Origin: Macrostomum hystrix
Taxonomy: Eukaryota > Platyhelminthes > Macrostomidae
Direction: 5' to 3'
Assembly: GCA_950097015.1 (NCBI GenBank)
Contig: CATNEN010000005.1
Coordinates: forward strand, 2,232,001-2,296,000
DNA: 64,000 nucleotides
How positions within the stretch are numbered: position 1 is the stretch's first letter; each line of letters starts with the position of its first letter. The translations under genes and the position numbers were made by a program. Below the pieces are notes generated by a model. It was not told where the DNA came from, ran no database searches, and was given only the letters and a program-made list of their open reading frames with translations. Shown here piece after piece: positions 34,975-46,069 of the stretch.

Positions 34975-35640
34975 TTAGGATCTTCTGGAGCAAGCATTTA
35001 TAACGACTCAAAAGCCTCTATTTGTCTCAAAATCTTTCGCGATACTGGTGCAGCTCAGTGACCATCAAAAGTTAGGAAAGCTGTGATTGTAACTTTTACA
35101 ATTACGAGAAATTACATTTCGCTCGAATTTCTTCTGACAAGAGAAGACTGGTGGATTGAATAGGATGAGCCATAGACAAAAATCTCAACAGATTATTCGC
35201 GACAATGGCCACCATTTTCCTGTATAAAAGCACCGAGTTTTTTAGCTAGCATTTGTATTAATACATATTATATTATGTATTTGCTCATGTTGTATTTTGA
35301 GACATTTGCTTGTCTTTACTCAGCAGCGTGCCAATTTTATAATTGTAATTTTTGTATATCACACGTGTTATATAATTACTCGGTTTTGATAGCTAAACTT
35401 ATAATAAAACATTTTCTTGCGTTTTTCTTTCCTATCCATTTCTTACCGATTTTTCTAGTTAATAAATAATTAGCATAAACTAATAGAGTATGCTACTCAT
35501 AGTATGGAAATCATGAATGATAAGAACTTTGCGTTAGTCACTGTAGTCAAACTGATTAGTAATAAAAGTGTGATGACTTGTAGGGGCCAACGAAATTAGA
35601 TTTATTGCGTAATCGCCGTTTAAACTAGTTCCATTATCAT
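34975..35640. other. AT-rich spacer before the LAP1-like exon
   Basis: The LAP1-like start exon may be here or further upstream. No convincing ATG-plus-donor exon was found. Confidence 0.4.
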
Positions 35641-35697
35641 AATATTATCTCGTATGCCAACTTTTTTTTCATTTACCGACGCCGACAAAGAATTCAG

Positions 35698-36998
35698 ACT
35701 CTTCCCCCGAGACCGAGTCGCCATCGGCGGCCGCGGCGGCAACATCAAAGGCCAATAGATCAAAGCGGTCGCCGGCATCGGCCCCGAGAGTGGCCAGCAA
35801 GGGCAGGTATAGGTCGCAAAAGAACCGCACCCTAGACAGTACCGCCAATTTGTCGGCGGCATCAGACTCTAACAATATTTCAGCCGCTCCAGCTGCAAAT
35901 ATTAGCGACGCCAGCCTTCGTTCGGGCGATGGCGCTGGCGACTCGGAATCCGCCGAGGAAATGTCAAAAGAGATGGAAGGCTTGACAGTGTCAGATAATG
36001 AGGATTATTACAGTCCAAACCAGGTGGGTAGTCCGGACTGTTCGCGGCAGACACCTGGCGGTCGGCTCTACCCAGACCTGTCAGGCTACTTACTGGACAA
36101 TGGGTCCCTGGCCTCTCCAAACTCATCGCTTAGGCGCGCCAAATCTCCACGATCGCCGGCGACCCTAAATTTAAATCGACAGCCGCCACCTGCGGCAGAC
36201 AACTCAGGCGGATACTTTTCTGTGCTGTCTGTTGTGGTCGCCTCAGTAATCGCTGTTTTTATTTATCATCTGCTTAACCCTGCCTCAATGGCTGCTTTGT
36301 TCAGCAGCAGCAGCAGCATCGGTCCTGCCAGCTGCTCCCTCGGCTGCATCCGGTCAGAGGTGCAGCGCAGCCTAGCCGCTGAGTTTCCTGGCCAGTCAGA
36401 GTCGAGCAGCTCGCAGCTGTGGGCGTCGATCTCCGCCTGTCTGGTCCGGCAGTTCGCAGCTCGACAGCCGTCCGACGCGCCCTCCGTGCTGCTGCTGTTC
36501 AGCGCTGACGGCAAGGTGGACTCTGCGGCATCGATGACGCTGAACTTCCTGCTGGGAAGGCTGAACCGCCTGCTGGCCTCCGGAGTCGGCAACTGCGGCT
36601 GCGCCACCTCGCCCGGCTGCGCCGAGTTCAGCGCGGAGAGCTCCACGGCGGAGGCCATCGACTTGGCCGCGTCTGATGCGGCAACATCAAAGAGATCCTG
36701 CCTGACTGTGCGCCGAATTGACCGGCTGGGTGGGCGAGAGGCGCCAATTTTTTACCGCCTAGCCGACTCGACCGAAGCCCCGCACCGGCCGTTTCTGTAC
36801 GTCCTGACGGTCGAGGGCGGCGATGCCAAACTGGAGCTGTCAGATGAGGCCAGCCTTAAACTGCATCTGAGTCGAATCTGGTTGTCTGACGGCCTTCCAG
36901 CTGAGCACTTTGAGCCATTGTGGACTCGGATTAGCGGCAATGTGCTGCCCGTGGTGGCGGAGTCGCGAGACACCCTGGAGAAACTGTCGCGCCGTTGA
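35698..36998 (+). CDS. LAP1/LULL1 (TOR1AIP)-like torsin cofactor, main exon, 5' end missing
   Basis: One long exon, open from 35643. The likely acceptor is AATTCAG at 35691-35697, so the ATG is on an unidentified upstream exon. It has a Ser/Ala-rich nucleoplasmic or cytosolic region, one membrane segment (YFSVLSVVVASVIAVFIYHL, about 36210-36270) and a luminal domain. The luminal domain contains APSVLLLFSADGK, PFLYVLTVEG and EHFEPLWTRISGNVLPVVAE. The last matches the LW(S/T)RIS..VLPV end of TOR1AIP1/TOR1AIP2, where the Arg of RIS corresponds by position to the arginine finger that activates torsin ATPase. Family members sit in the inner nuclear membrane or ER and stimulate torsins. The stop TGA is followed by AT-rich 3' flank. 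A degenerate partial copy lies 2 kb upstream. Confidence 0.75.
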
Positions 36999-37153
36999 GC
37001 TGGTGTACTTTTATTTGCAATATCGTGTTCATGGTTAACATGTTGCGCTATATTTCCTGACAACACGAGTAATAACGGGTGCTTTGGGAATTGAGCATTA
37101 TTTAACAACACTCGATGCACACAGCCAGATAGAAAGCATTCTCGAGATTTGTG

Positions 37154-37255
37154 TGTACATCCGCTTTGACTGTCTCATCGTCAGGCAGTGTACACTTTCA
37201 CTGTGGCATGTAAGTCGGCCTTCAATGGGTGTAAATTGCACGACAATCCCTCGAG
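37154..37255 (+). repeat. Dispersed repeat, copy 2 (see 10110-10210)
   Basis: Same ordered blocks as the 10.1 kb copy, such as GTGTACATCCGC, GTCAGGCAGTGTACAC and AATTGCACGA. Roughly three-quarters identical by eye. It is downstream of the LAP1-like gene. Confidence 0.6.
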
Positions 37256-37790
37256 CCTTCTGTCCGCGGCTGCCTCGCCGCGGAATCGAACTCAGGGTTA
37301 ATTTCTTGTTTCCAGGTTGACAACAAGGAAATAAACTCTATAGTCTATACCTAAGAAAAATGTGAACTCACAAAATGTTATTTGACTTTTGGAGCTGTAA
37401 TCTTTCAGTACCCAAACAAAAATCTATATTTTTTTAATAAAATACTTTCATTTATGCACAAACTGTGGCCATTAACTTGCTTGTTATACTATTTAGCTTA
37501 AGATTTTTGGCCTTATCTTCAGCCAATATTGATTCCCTAATTATGTTCTTCTACCGGTAAAAATAAAACTGATATTGGAGTTGAGTAAGTACTATAGTTT
37601 ATCTTCATCTTTTTTTAAACAAAAAACTATTTACCTAAGAGCGTGTACTTTTAATCTTTGTTTTTTGCCCCATGCTAATTATTAAGCAATAAATTTACAG
37701 TACAATTCAATACTCCACACATTTAGGCTTCTCTCTTCATTTCTTTCTCCTCTTCGTTTCTCTTATTTGTCATTTCTCCTCTTCTACATT
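37256..37790. other. AT-rich intergenic DNA
   Basis: No gene recognised. Confidence 0.4.
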
Positions 37791-37794
37791 CTCC

Positions 37795-38290
37795 GTTTCT
37801 CCCTCTCCATTTCTCCCCTCTCCATTTCTCCCCTCTCCATTTCTCCCCTCTCAATTTCTTCCCTCTCCATTTCTCCCCTCTCAATTTCTCCCCTCTCAAT
37901 TTCTTCCCTCTCCATTTCTCCCCTCTCAATTTCTTCCCTCTCCATTTCTCCCCTCTCCATTTCCCCCTCTCCATTTCTGCCTTCTTTTCTCCCCTCTCCA
38001 TTTCTCCCCTCTCCATTTCTCCCCTCTCAATTTCTTCCCTCTCCATTTCTCCCCTCTCCATTTCTCCTCTCTGCATTTCTCGTCTCTTTTTCCCCTCTGC
38101 ATTTCTCCCCTCTCAATTTCTACCCTCTCCATTTCTCCCCTCTCCATTTCTCCCCTCTCCATTTATCCCCTCTCCATTTCTCCTCTCTGCATTTTCTCGT
38201 CTCGTTTTCCCGTCCGCATTTCTCCCTTCATTATTTCTCCCTTCTCCATTTCTTCATTTTTTATTCATTTCTCCCTTTTCCATTTCTCCC
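37795..38290 (+). repeat. 15-bp pyrimidine tandem array
   Basis: Unit CTCTCCATTTCTCCC with TCAATTTCTTCCC variants, about 30 copies. Nearly pure pyrimidine on the plus strand. Confidence 0.9.
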
Positions 38291-38436
38291 TTGCAATTTA
38301 TTTACAATTGCATCAGTGTTTAGAGACATTATAAAAAATATTTTTCGTGGTATCGAGTCAGATTTGAATTTACATTTAATCCATTAGGATTTATAGAAGA
38401 AGACCTCACTAGTGGGCGTTGCAACAGATGCAGATT

Positions 38437-39920
38437 GCGTGTACTATATGCTATTTACTATGGCAGTTTTTATAATATAGCATTGGCTCTGGCTGCAGAT
38501 GGCGTGTACTATATGCTATTTACTATGGCTGTTTTATAATATAGCATTGGCTCTGGCTGCAGATGGCGTGTACTATATGCTATTTACTGTGGCTGTTTTT
38601 ATAATATAGCATTGGCTCTGGCTGCAGATGGCGTGTACTATATGCTATTTACTGTGGCTGTTTTTATAATATAGCATTGGCTCTGGCTGCAGATGGCGTG
38701 TACTATATGCTATTTACTGTGGCTGTTTTTATAATATAGCATTGGCTCTGGCTGCAGATGGCGTGTACTATATGCTATTTACTATGGCAGTTTTTATAAT
38801 ATAGCATTGGCTCTGGCTGCAGATGGCGTGTACTATATGCTATTTACTATGGCTGTTTTATAATATAGCATTGGCTCTGGCTGCAGATGGCGTGTACTAT
38901 ATGCTATTTACTGTGGCTGTTTTTATAATATAGCATTGGCTCTGGCTGCAGATGGCGTGTACTATATGCTATTTACTGTGGCTGTTTTTATAATATAGCA
39001 TTGGCTCTGGCTGCAGATGGCGTGTACTTTATGCTATTTACTGTGGCTGTTTTTATAATATAGCATTGGCTCTGGCTGCAGATGGCGTGTACTATATGCT
39101 ATTTACTGTGGCTGTTTTTATAATATAGCATTGGCTCTGGCTACTGATGGCGTGTACTATATGCTATTTACTGTGGCAGTTTTTATAATATAGCATTGGC
39201 TCTGGCTGCAGATGGCGTGTACTATATGCTATTTACTGTGGCTGTTTTTATAATATAGCATTGGCTCTGGCTGCAGATGGCGTGTACTATATGCTATTTA
39301 CTGTGGCTGTTTTTATAATATAGCATTGGCTCTGGCTGCAGATGGCGTGTACTATATGCTATTTACTATGGCAGTTTTTATAATATAGCATTGGCTCTGG
39401 CTGCAGATGGCGTGTACTATATGCTATTTACTGTGGCTGTTTTTATAATATAGCATTGGCTCTGGCTACTGATGGCGTGTACTATATGCTATTTACTGTG
39501 GCTGTTTTTATAATATAGCATTGGCTCTGGCTGCAGATGGCGTGTACTATATGCTATTTACTATGGCTGTTTTATAATATAGCATTGGCTCTGGCTGCAG
39601 ATGGCGTGTACTATATGCTATTTACTGTGGCTGTTTTTATAATATAGCATTGGCTCTGGCTGCAGATGGCGTGTACTATATGCTATTTACTGTGGCTGTT
39701 TTTATAATATAGCATTGGCTCTGGCTGCAGATGGCGTGTACTATATGCTATTTACTGTGGCTGTTTTTATAATATAGCATTGGCTCTGCAGATGGCGTGT
39801 ACTTTATGCTATTTACTGTGGCTGTTTTTATAATATAGCATTGGCTCTGGCTGCAGATGGCGTGTACTATATGCTATTTACTATGGCTGTTTTTATAATA
39901 TAGCATTGGCTCTGGCTACT
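38437..39920 (+). repeat. 65-bp tandem array, ~23 copies
   Basis: The unit contains GATGGCGTGTACTATATGCT, ATTTACTGTGGCTGTTTTTA and TAATATAGCATTGGCTCTGG, then CTGCA. It is highly homogeneous, with a few variants (ACTATGGCAG, a 64-bp form missing one T, CTACTGATGG). Outside any gene I can identify. Confidence 0.97.
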
Positions 39921-40429
39921 GAAGCCATGCTTAAACTAAACCGTCGATCATGCACTGCTAGCCAACAGATTGCTGTACAGCCAATATCCATTGGGATAGA
40001 AATAGTCTAAGGAAGTGGAACGCTGAGTACTGGCTAATAAATGCTACAAGTACAGTGGGTCATTTGTACTTATCCAGAACTGCTATCTGGTGTACACTTC
40101 ATTTACTAATCCTTACTCTACTCTCTACAGCCTCTAATCCCTGTCGTGTTTCCACGTTTCTCCGAAAATTCATTTCCCCACGTGTCTCTCTTCGTCTCTC
40201 TTCAGCTTGTCCAAAATCGAATTCCTTAATTTTATCAATCTGATTTTTTAACTGTTGCATTTACTTACACAGAATTGCAGCAAAGTGTTGACAAATTATT
40301 TTTTATCTGTACTTTTAGTTCAAAAGTAGAAAAATTACTTTAAAAACGGATTTGGCCATTTTAATTTGTGCTCTTCATATACTGTCAATATCTCTCTATA
40401 ACTCTTGTATTTTATCTAGGTTTTCTGTG

Positions 40430-41140
40430 TGAATTCCTTCTCCCCCCTCCATCTATTTTATCCCCCTTCTCTTCTATCTTTCCTCTCCCACTCTCCTTCT
40501 CCCCTATTTCCACATGTCCCTCTCTCTCTCCCTCTCTCGCTCTCTCCCACAATTTCTCTCTCCCTTTCTCCCCTCTGTCCCTCTGTTACTCTCTCCTTCC
40601 CTCTCCTTATCTCACTCACGCCCTCTGTCCCTCTCTCCCGCTCTCTCTCCCTCTCTCCCTCTCTCTCCTTATCTCCCTCTGTCCCTCTCTCCCTCTCCCT
40701 CTCTCTCCTTATCTCCCTCTGTTCCTCTCTCCCTCTTCCCCTCTGTCCCTCTCTCCCTTTGTCCCTCTCTCCCTCTCCCTCTCTCTCCTTATCTCCCTCT
40801 GTTCCTCTCTCCCTCTTCCCCTCTGTCCCTCTCTCCCTCTTCCCCTCTACCCTTCTCTCCCTCTCTCCCTCTCCTTATCTCCCTCTATCCCTGTCCTTCC
40901 TTCTATCACTGTCTCTCCCTCTTCCCCTCTCTCCCTCTTCCCCTCTCTCCCTCTTCCCCTCTCTCCCTCTTCCCCTCTCTCCCTCTTCCCCTCTGTCTCT
41001 CTCTCCCTCTCTCCATCTCCTTATCTCCCTCTCTCCCTCTCCTTATCTCCCTCTCTCCCTCTCCTTATCTTCCTCTCTACCTCTCCTTATCTCCCTCTAT
41101 CCCTGTCCTTCATTCTTTTCGCTCGTCTTTCCGTCTCCTC
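40430..41140 (+). repeat. CT-rich low-complexity tract (CTCTCCCTCT-type)
   Basis: About 700 bp almost free of purines on the plus strand, with irregular blocks such as CTCCTTATCTCCCTCTATCC. It precedes the candidate exon at 41337. Confidence 0.85.
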
Positions 41141-41336
41141 TAAACTGTCTCTTCCCATATTTGATTTTCTCTCTTTCGCCTACCTATTCAGTCAGGTTTC
41201 TCTAATCCTTGTCTAAGCCCAATTGCTTATTTTATCCAGTAAATTCTTGCTTACACGCACTTCCTTCTACCTTTATTTCCTAACGCAAATCCAGTCAACA
41301 CGCATTCCTCTTTAATCCCCTCTCTCTTGCCGCCAG

Positions 41337-41489
41337 GCCGCTCTCTGTCTCACTCTTTTATCCCATCGCGATGCCATCAGAAAATTTTGTTCCAATTTAA
41401 AATGCGGCTACTATGGCCTCATTAAAAATGGCGTTCGGCAAACGCGCCTTACTAATCAGGGTGAAGTGGCTCGTGTATTAACATCATAG
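41337..41489 (+). CDS. Candidate terminal exon of an unidentified plus-strand gene
   Basis: After the acceptor CTTGCCGCCAG, 50 codons stay open to a TAG. The frame includes LLSHRDAIRKFCSNLKCGYY and GLIKNGVRQTRLTNQGEVAR, with mixed composition unlike the repeats on both sides. I found no upstream exon in the repeat-rich 37-41 kb region and do not recognise the protein. It could be a gene remnant. Confidence 0.4.
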   Translation, partial: AALCLTLLSHRDAIRKFCSNLKCGYYGLIKNGVRQTRLTNQGEVARVLTS

Positions 41490-41604
41490 TAATATTCAGC
41501 CCTGCCTACACAACTAGCCGTGTAAACACTCGTCACAGATGCGTGTAAGGACGAGAAAATAAATTAAAGGAACATTTGGCACTTTTATTGAATACGAAAG
41601 TGCC

Positions 41605-42630
41605 ATGTGCTATCACTCTCATCCTAGACCCCAATGCCACTCTCATCCTAGACTGAAATGTCACTCTCATCCTAGACCCCAATGTCACTCTCATCCTAGA
41701 CTGAAATGTCACTCTCATCCTAGACCCCAATGTCACTCTCATCCTAGACTGAAATGTCACTCTCATCCTAGACCCAAATGCCACTCTCATCCTAGACTGA
41801 AATGTCACTCTCATCCTAGACCCCAATGCCACTCTCATCCTAGACTGAAATGCCACTCTCATCCTAGACTGAAATGTCACTCTCATCCTAGACCCCAGTG
41901 TCACTCATCTTAGACCCCAATGCCACTCTCATCCTAGACTGAAATGTCACTCTCATCCTAGACCCCAATGCCACTCTCATCCTAGACTCCAATGTCACTC
42001 TCATCCTAGACCCCAGTGTCACTCATCTTAGACCCCAATGCCACTCTCATCCTAGACTGAAATGTCACTCTCATCCTAGACCCCAATGCCGCTCTCATCC
42101 TAGACTGAAATGTCACTCCCATCCTAGACCCCAATGTCACTCTCATCCTAGACCCCAATGCCGCTCTCATCCTAGACTGAAATGTCACTCTCATCCTAGA
42201 CTGAAATGTCACTCTCATCCTAGACTGAAATGTCACTCTCATCCTAGACTGAAATGTCACTCTCATCCTAGACTGAAATGTCACTCTCATCCTAGACTGA
42301 AATGTCACTCTCATCCTAGACTGAAATGTCACTCTCATCCTAGACTGAAATGTCACTCTCATCCTAGACCCCAATGCCACTCTCATCCTAGACTCTAATG
42401 TCACTCTCCTCCTAGACTCTATAATGTCACTCTCATCCTAGACCCCAATGCCACTCTCATCCTAGACTGAAATGTCACTCTCATCCTAGACTCCAATGTC
42501 ACTCTCCTCCTAGACTCTATAATGTCACTCTCATCCTAGACCCCAATGCCACTCTCATCCTAGACTCCAATGTCACTCTCATCCTAAACTCCAATGTCAC
42601 TCTCATCCTAGAGCCCAATGTCACTCTTGG
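41605..42630 (+). repeat. 24-bp tandem array, ~43 copies
   Basis: The unit is TGTCACTCTCATCCTAGACT plus GAAA or CCCC-AA endings. The two unit types alternate at the left, then a run of nearly pure GAAA-type units follows at about 42170-42360. Confidence 0.95.
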
Positions 42631-42639
42631 TTATCGGTA

Positions 42640-43320
42640 AGAAAATTAAATTATTATTCAAGAAAAACAAAAAGCCAAAATGATTTACTTTTATGTTAAA
42701 TCATTTCGGATAAAATGACATCGATTTTATTTACCTCGCAAAAACAAAAGAATTTTGCTTTTCGGAAAGCAATAATATTTTTGCTTTTGTTGAATAAATT
42801 TAACTATCTGTTTAAATAGTTTTAGCGCATGCAGTTTAAATAGTGCACGAGCTTAGTTAGTGTGCTTGACATTGATTTTGGAGGCCGCGTTATGTTAAAC
42901 GGTTTTATGCTCAGCCATAGATAATTAGTTTATAATTTTTTATAGCTATTTTATGCTGGGCCGATACAAAAGCACTAACCAATACAACAGAAATGTTTGT
43001 AACTCGATTGTGCAATTTAAGCAACAACTAAATTTCACAATATTTACTTTTAAATCCCAAAATTTTCTCTCAAATCTCATATTTTGATAATTAAACTATT
43101 AGTACTAGTTGCAACTAGTAAAATATAATTAATTAGATTAAACAAATAATCTAGCGCAGACAGCGTAACTTGAAAAGTTAACGCTTTTCAACAGCCCTTT
43201 GTCTTCGTTAAAAAGCCGTCTAATTTAAACAAATAAATAACGAAAATTCCGTCGACAAAAAAGCTACAATCCGAATTGAAAATGAAAATGTCAACATTTT
43301 GAACACAGAAAGTTTTAGTC
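42640..43320. other. AT-rich intergenic DNA
   Basis: 3' flank of the minus-strand gene at 43.3-44.7 kb. No other feature seen. Confidence 0.4.
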
Positions 43321-43326
43321 GACTGC

Positions 43327-44715
43327 TCACGCCAAACTGACTGAGTTCGGTACGGGTCGACCGCCAAGGAATCCCAGACGCATGCGAACCGAATGAATGC
43401 AGCCGCATAGGTGGCTGAGGTCCATCACCTGCTGATAGCGAAACGGATAGAGCAGGCGATCTCGCAGCGTGGCCACCCTGTACTCCAGATTGCTCAGAAT
43501 CAATCTGGCGTTGCTAAAATCGAATCGTTCGAAGTTTAAATCGGAGCGGTAGACAAGCAGGTCGCTTTGCACCGGCAGAAGAATCTCCGACTGCAGCACC
43601 TCGGTCACGTGATTAACGCACTGCTCGCGGCTCTTCTGGTCGTTGCTCTTGAAAGCGTGATAAACGCATTCGTCCACGTATTTGCCCAGTTTGTGGGCCA
43701 CTTTGGAATAATTTCCGGAGAAGCAGGGCGTTGAACTATTTCGGCGAAGTAGGCGACGCCTGGGAAAACAGTTTGAGCCGGTCGAACTGCCCGATGCGGC
43801 TACGGCGGCCGCCACAATGGCTGTCGACGATGGCAGCAGGCGGGCAGTCTCCTCTGACACCGTGGCGATGTCCGAGTCGGTTGAAGCCTGAGTCTGCTTG
43901 AGACAGAAATTGGGAGAAAGTTAAGGATTTTGGATTCTACATTTTGAGTGATGTGGGATATTTAGATACCGGATACTGGGGTGTGGGATATTTAGATACC
44001 GGATACTGGGGTGTGGGATATTTAGATACCGGATACTGGGGTGTGGGATATTTAAATATGGGATACTGGGGTGTGGGATATTTAGATACCGGATACTGGG
44101 GTGTGGGATATTTAGATACCGGATACTGGGGTGTGGGATATTTAAATATGGGATACTGGGGTGTGGGATATTTAGATACCGGATACTGGGGTGTGGGATA
44201 TTTAGATACCGGATACTGGGGTGTGGGATATTTAGATACCGGATACTGGGGTGTGGGATATTTAAATATGGGATACTGGGGTGTGGGATATTTAAATATG
44301 GGATACTGGGGTGTGGGATATTTAAATATGGGATACTTGGGGTGTGGGATATTTAGAAATGGGATACTGGGTGTATTATTTTTAGAAATGGGATACTGGG
44401 GTGTGGGATATTTAGAAATGGGGTACTGAGTGTGGGATAGTTAGATATAGGGTACAGGATGTGGGATATTTAGAAATTTCAAAATATTTTTAATTGAAGT
44501 TTCAATTTTTGAATTAGGGATATTGTGCTGTGGGATATAAGGAAGCGGAATATGGGATCGGTCATTATAGTCCAACTCTGATCCCACCCACAGTGTCCGA
44601 CCTTGGAGGTAGAATTTTGCTGCTGCTGCTGCTGTTGCTGCAGGTTCTCAAATGACGAAGTTCTGCGCATCAGATTTCTTCTCTGATTCCTAGAAATATC
44701 CGCGTCGCTTGCCAT
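43327..44715 (-). CDS. Two-exon gene, unrecognised phosphosite-rich protein (~227 aa)
   Basis: The exons are 44602-44715 and 43327-43896 (or 43893), both phase 0. Exon 1 encodes RNLMRRTSSFENL followed by eight glutamines. Exon 2 begins with an Ala/Ser-rich part, then LLRRNSSTPCFSGNY, then a mixed helical region: KLGKYVDECVYHAFKSN, LQSEILLPVQSDLLVYRSD and RDRLLYPFRYQQVMDL. RRTSS and RRNSS are basophilic-kinase and 14-3-3-like sites. I do not recognise the fold. The donor (AAG|GTCGGA) is weak. The acceptor is a NAGNAG pair (CAAGCAG), so one glutamine may be optional. The intron is filled by a 30-bp array. Confidence 0.6.
43950..44470 (-). repeat. 30-bp tandem array in the intron of the 43.3-44.7 kb gene
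   Basis: The unit contains GGTGTGGGATATTTAGATAC then CGGATACTGG, about 17 copies; a second type has TTTAAATATGGGATACTGG. The right end decays. Confidence 0.95.
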
Positions 44716-45370
44716 CTCCAGCCTTGAATTGCTTGAGTTGTAATAGTATCAGAAAATAATCAAAATTGGCCTATGAAGCGAAGCGATTCGGTCTGTTTTT
44801 TTGTTTCCTAGAAAATGAACGCGCTCCCTCGCCGAGTGTAGCTGAGCTCGAGTAAGCAATCTAGCTTTATAGCCTGCACATTTTATTGCTCACAAACTGA
44901 GACTACTAGCTGTTTCTCAATCGAATCCTACCAGGGTTAGGGAAGATTGAGGGGGGAGAAATCAGGCCGGGAACGGAAGGGATGATTCCCTTTGATTGGT
45001 CGGCGATATTTTCTCCCATCTGCCTTTTTCTTTACCTCTTTCTTTTTTCTAACACTCTTTTAGTAGAGAATTGTGCGATTTACATGTTTGTGTTTTTATT
45101 GTTCCAACTCTCTACGTTCTAGGATTCAACTCTGTCTCGTATGGGTAGCAATTTACATAATCCTTCATCAATTACAAAGTCAGCTGTGCTATTTGTTTAA
45201 CTAATTATTTCTGTCGCGATTCTGTGTGTCGCTTCGAGAAATGTGCTATCCTCTTTTTGCAGCCTTTAATCGCAATCCATTATTCATATTGTCTCCCGGA
45301 CTCAGCAATCTCTGCTCCCATCCCAATTACTAATGTCGAATCCTCATTCTCCCATATAAATTCCCTTCAG
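44716..45370. other. Intergenic region upstream of the 43.3-44.7 kb gene
   Basis: Includes the presumed promoter of the minus-strand gene. No supported exon. Confidence 0.4.
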
Positions 45371-45374
45371 ACAG

Positions 45375-45975
45375 ACACTACTTCAGTTTCCCCTGTTCCC
45401 TCTGTCTCTCCCGCACAGTTTCCCCTGTTCCCTCTGTCTCTCCCATACAGTTTCCCCTGTTCCCTCTGTCTCTCCCATACAGTTTCCCCTGTTCCCTCTC
45501 TGTCTCCCACACAGTTTCCCCTGTTCCCTCTCTGTCTCCCACACAGTTTCCCCTGTTCCCTCTCTGTCTCCCACACAGTTTCCCCTGTTCCCTCTCTGTC
45601 TCCCACACAGTTTCCCCTGTTCCCTCTCTGTCTCCCACACAGTTTCCCCTGTTCCCTCTGTCTCTCCCACACAGTTTCCCCTGTTCCCTCTCTGTCTCCC
45701 ACACAGTTTCCCCTGTTCCCTCTCTGTCTCCCACACAGTTTCCCCTGTTCCATCTGTGTCTCCCACACAGTTTCCCCTGTTCCCTCTCTGTCTCCCACAC
45801 AGTTTCCCCTGTTCCATCTGTGTCTCCCACACAGTTTCCCCTGTTCCCTCTCTGTCTCCCACACAGTTTCCCCTGTTCCATCTGTGTCTCCCACACAGTT
45901 TCCCCTGTTCCCTCTCTGTCTCCCACACAGTTTCCCCTGTTCCCTCTCTGTCTCCCACACAGTTTCCCTTGTTCC
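45375..45975 (+). repeat. 32-bp tandem array, ~18 copies
   Basis: The unit contains CAGTTTCCCCTGTTCCCTCT then CTGTCTCCCACA. Spacing of CAGTTT is 32 bp. Because 32 is not a multiple of 3, the array is open in several frames on both strands. Confidence 0.95.
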
Positions 45976-46069
45976 CTGTAGGAAAGGTATTAATATATTT
46001 TCGCTTTATCACGTTCTTTGCATCACAACCCCCAAACCATGAAATGCATAGTTTTCTTTCATGCATTTT

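Noticed and set aside
40368-41216. Pro/Leu/Ser-rich open frames of 200-280 codons
   Set aside because: CT-rich low-complexity tract open in three frames.
41605-42630. CRISPR-like regular repeats
   Set aside because: Head-to-tail units without unique spacers, in an animal genome with introns. These are minisatellites, as are all other arrays here.
45367-46066. Overlapping long open frames on both strands
   Set aside because: All come from the 32-bp array, which has no stops in several frames. Part of the right end overlaps flanking unique DNA by chance.
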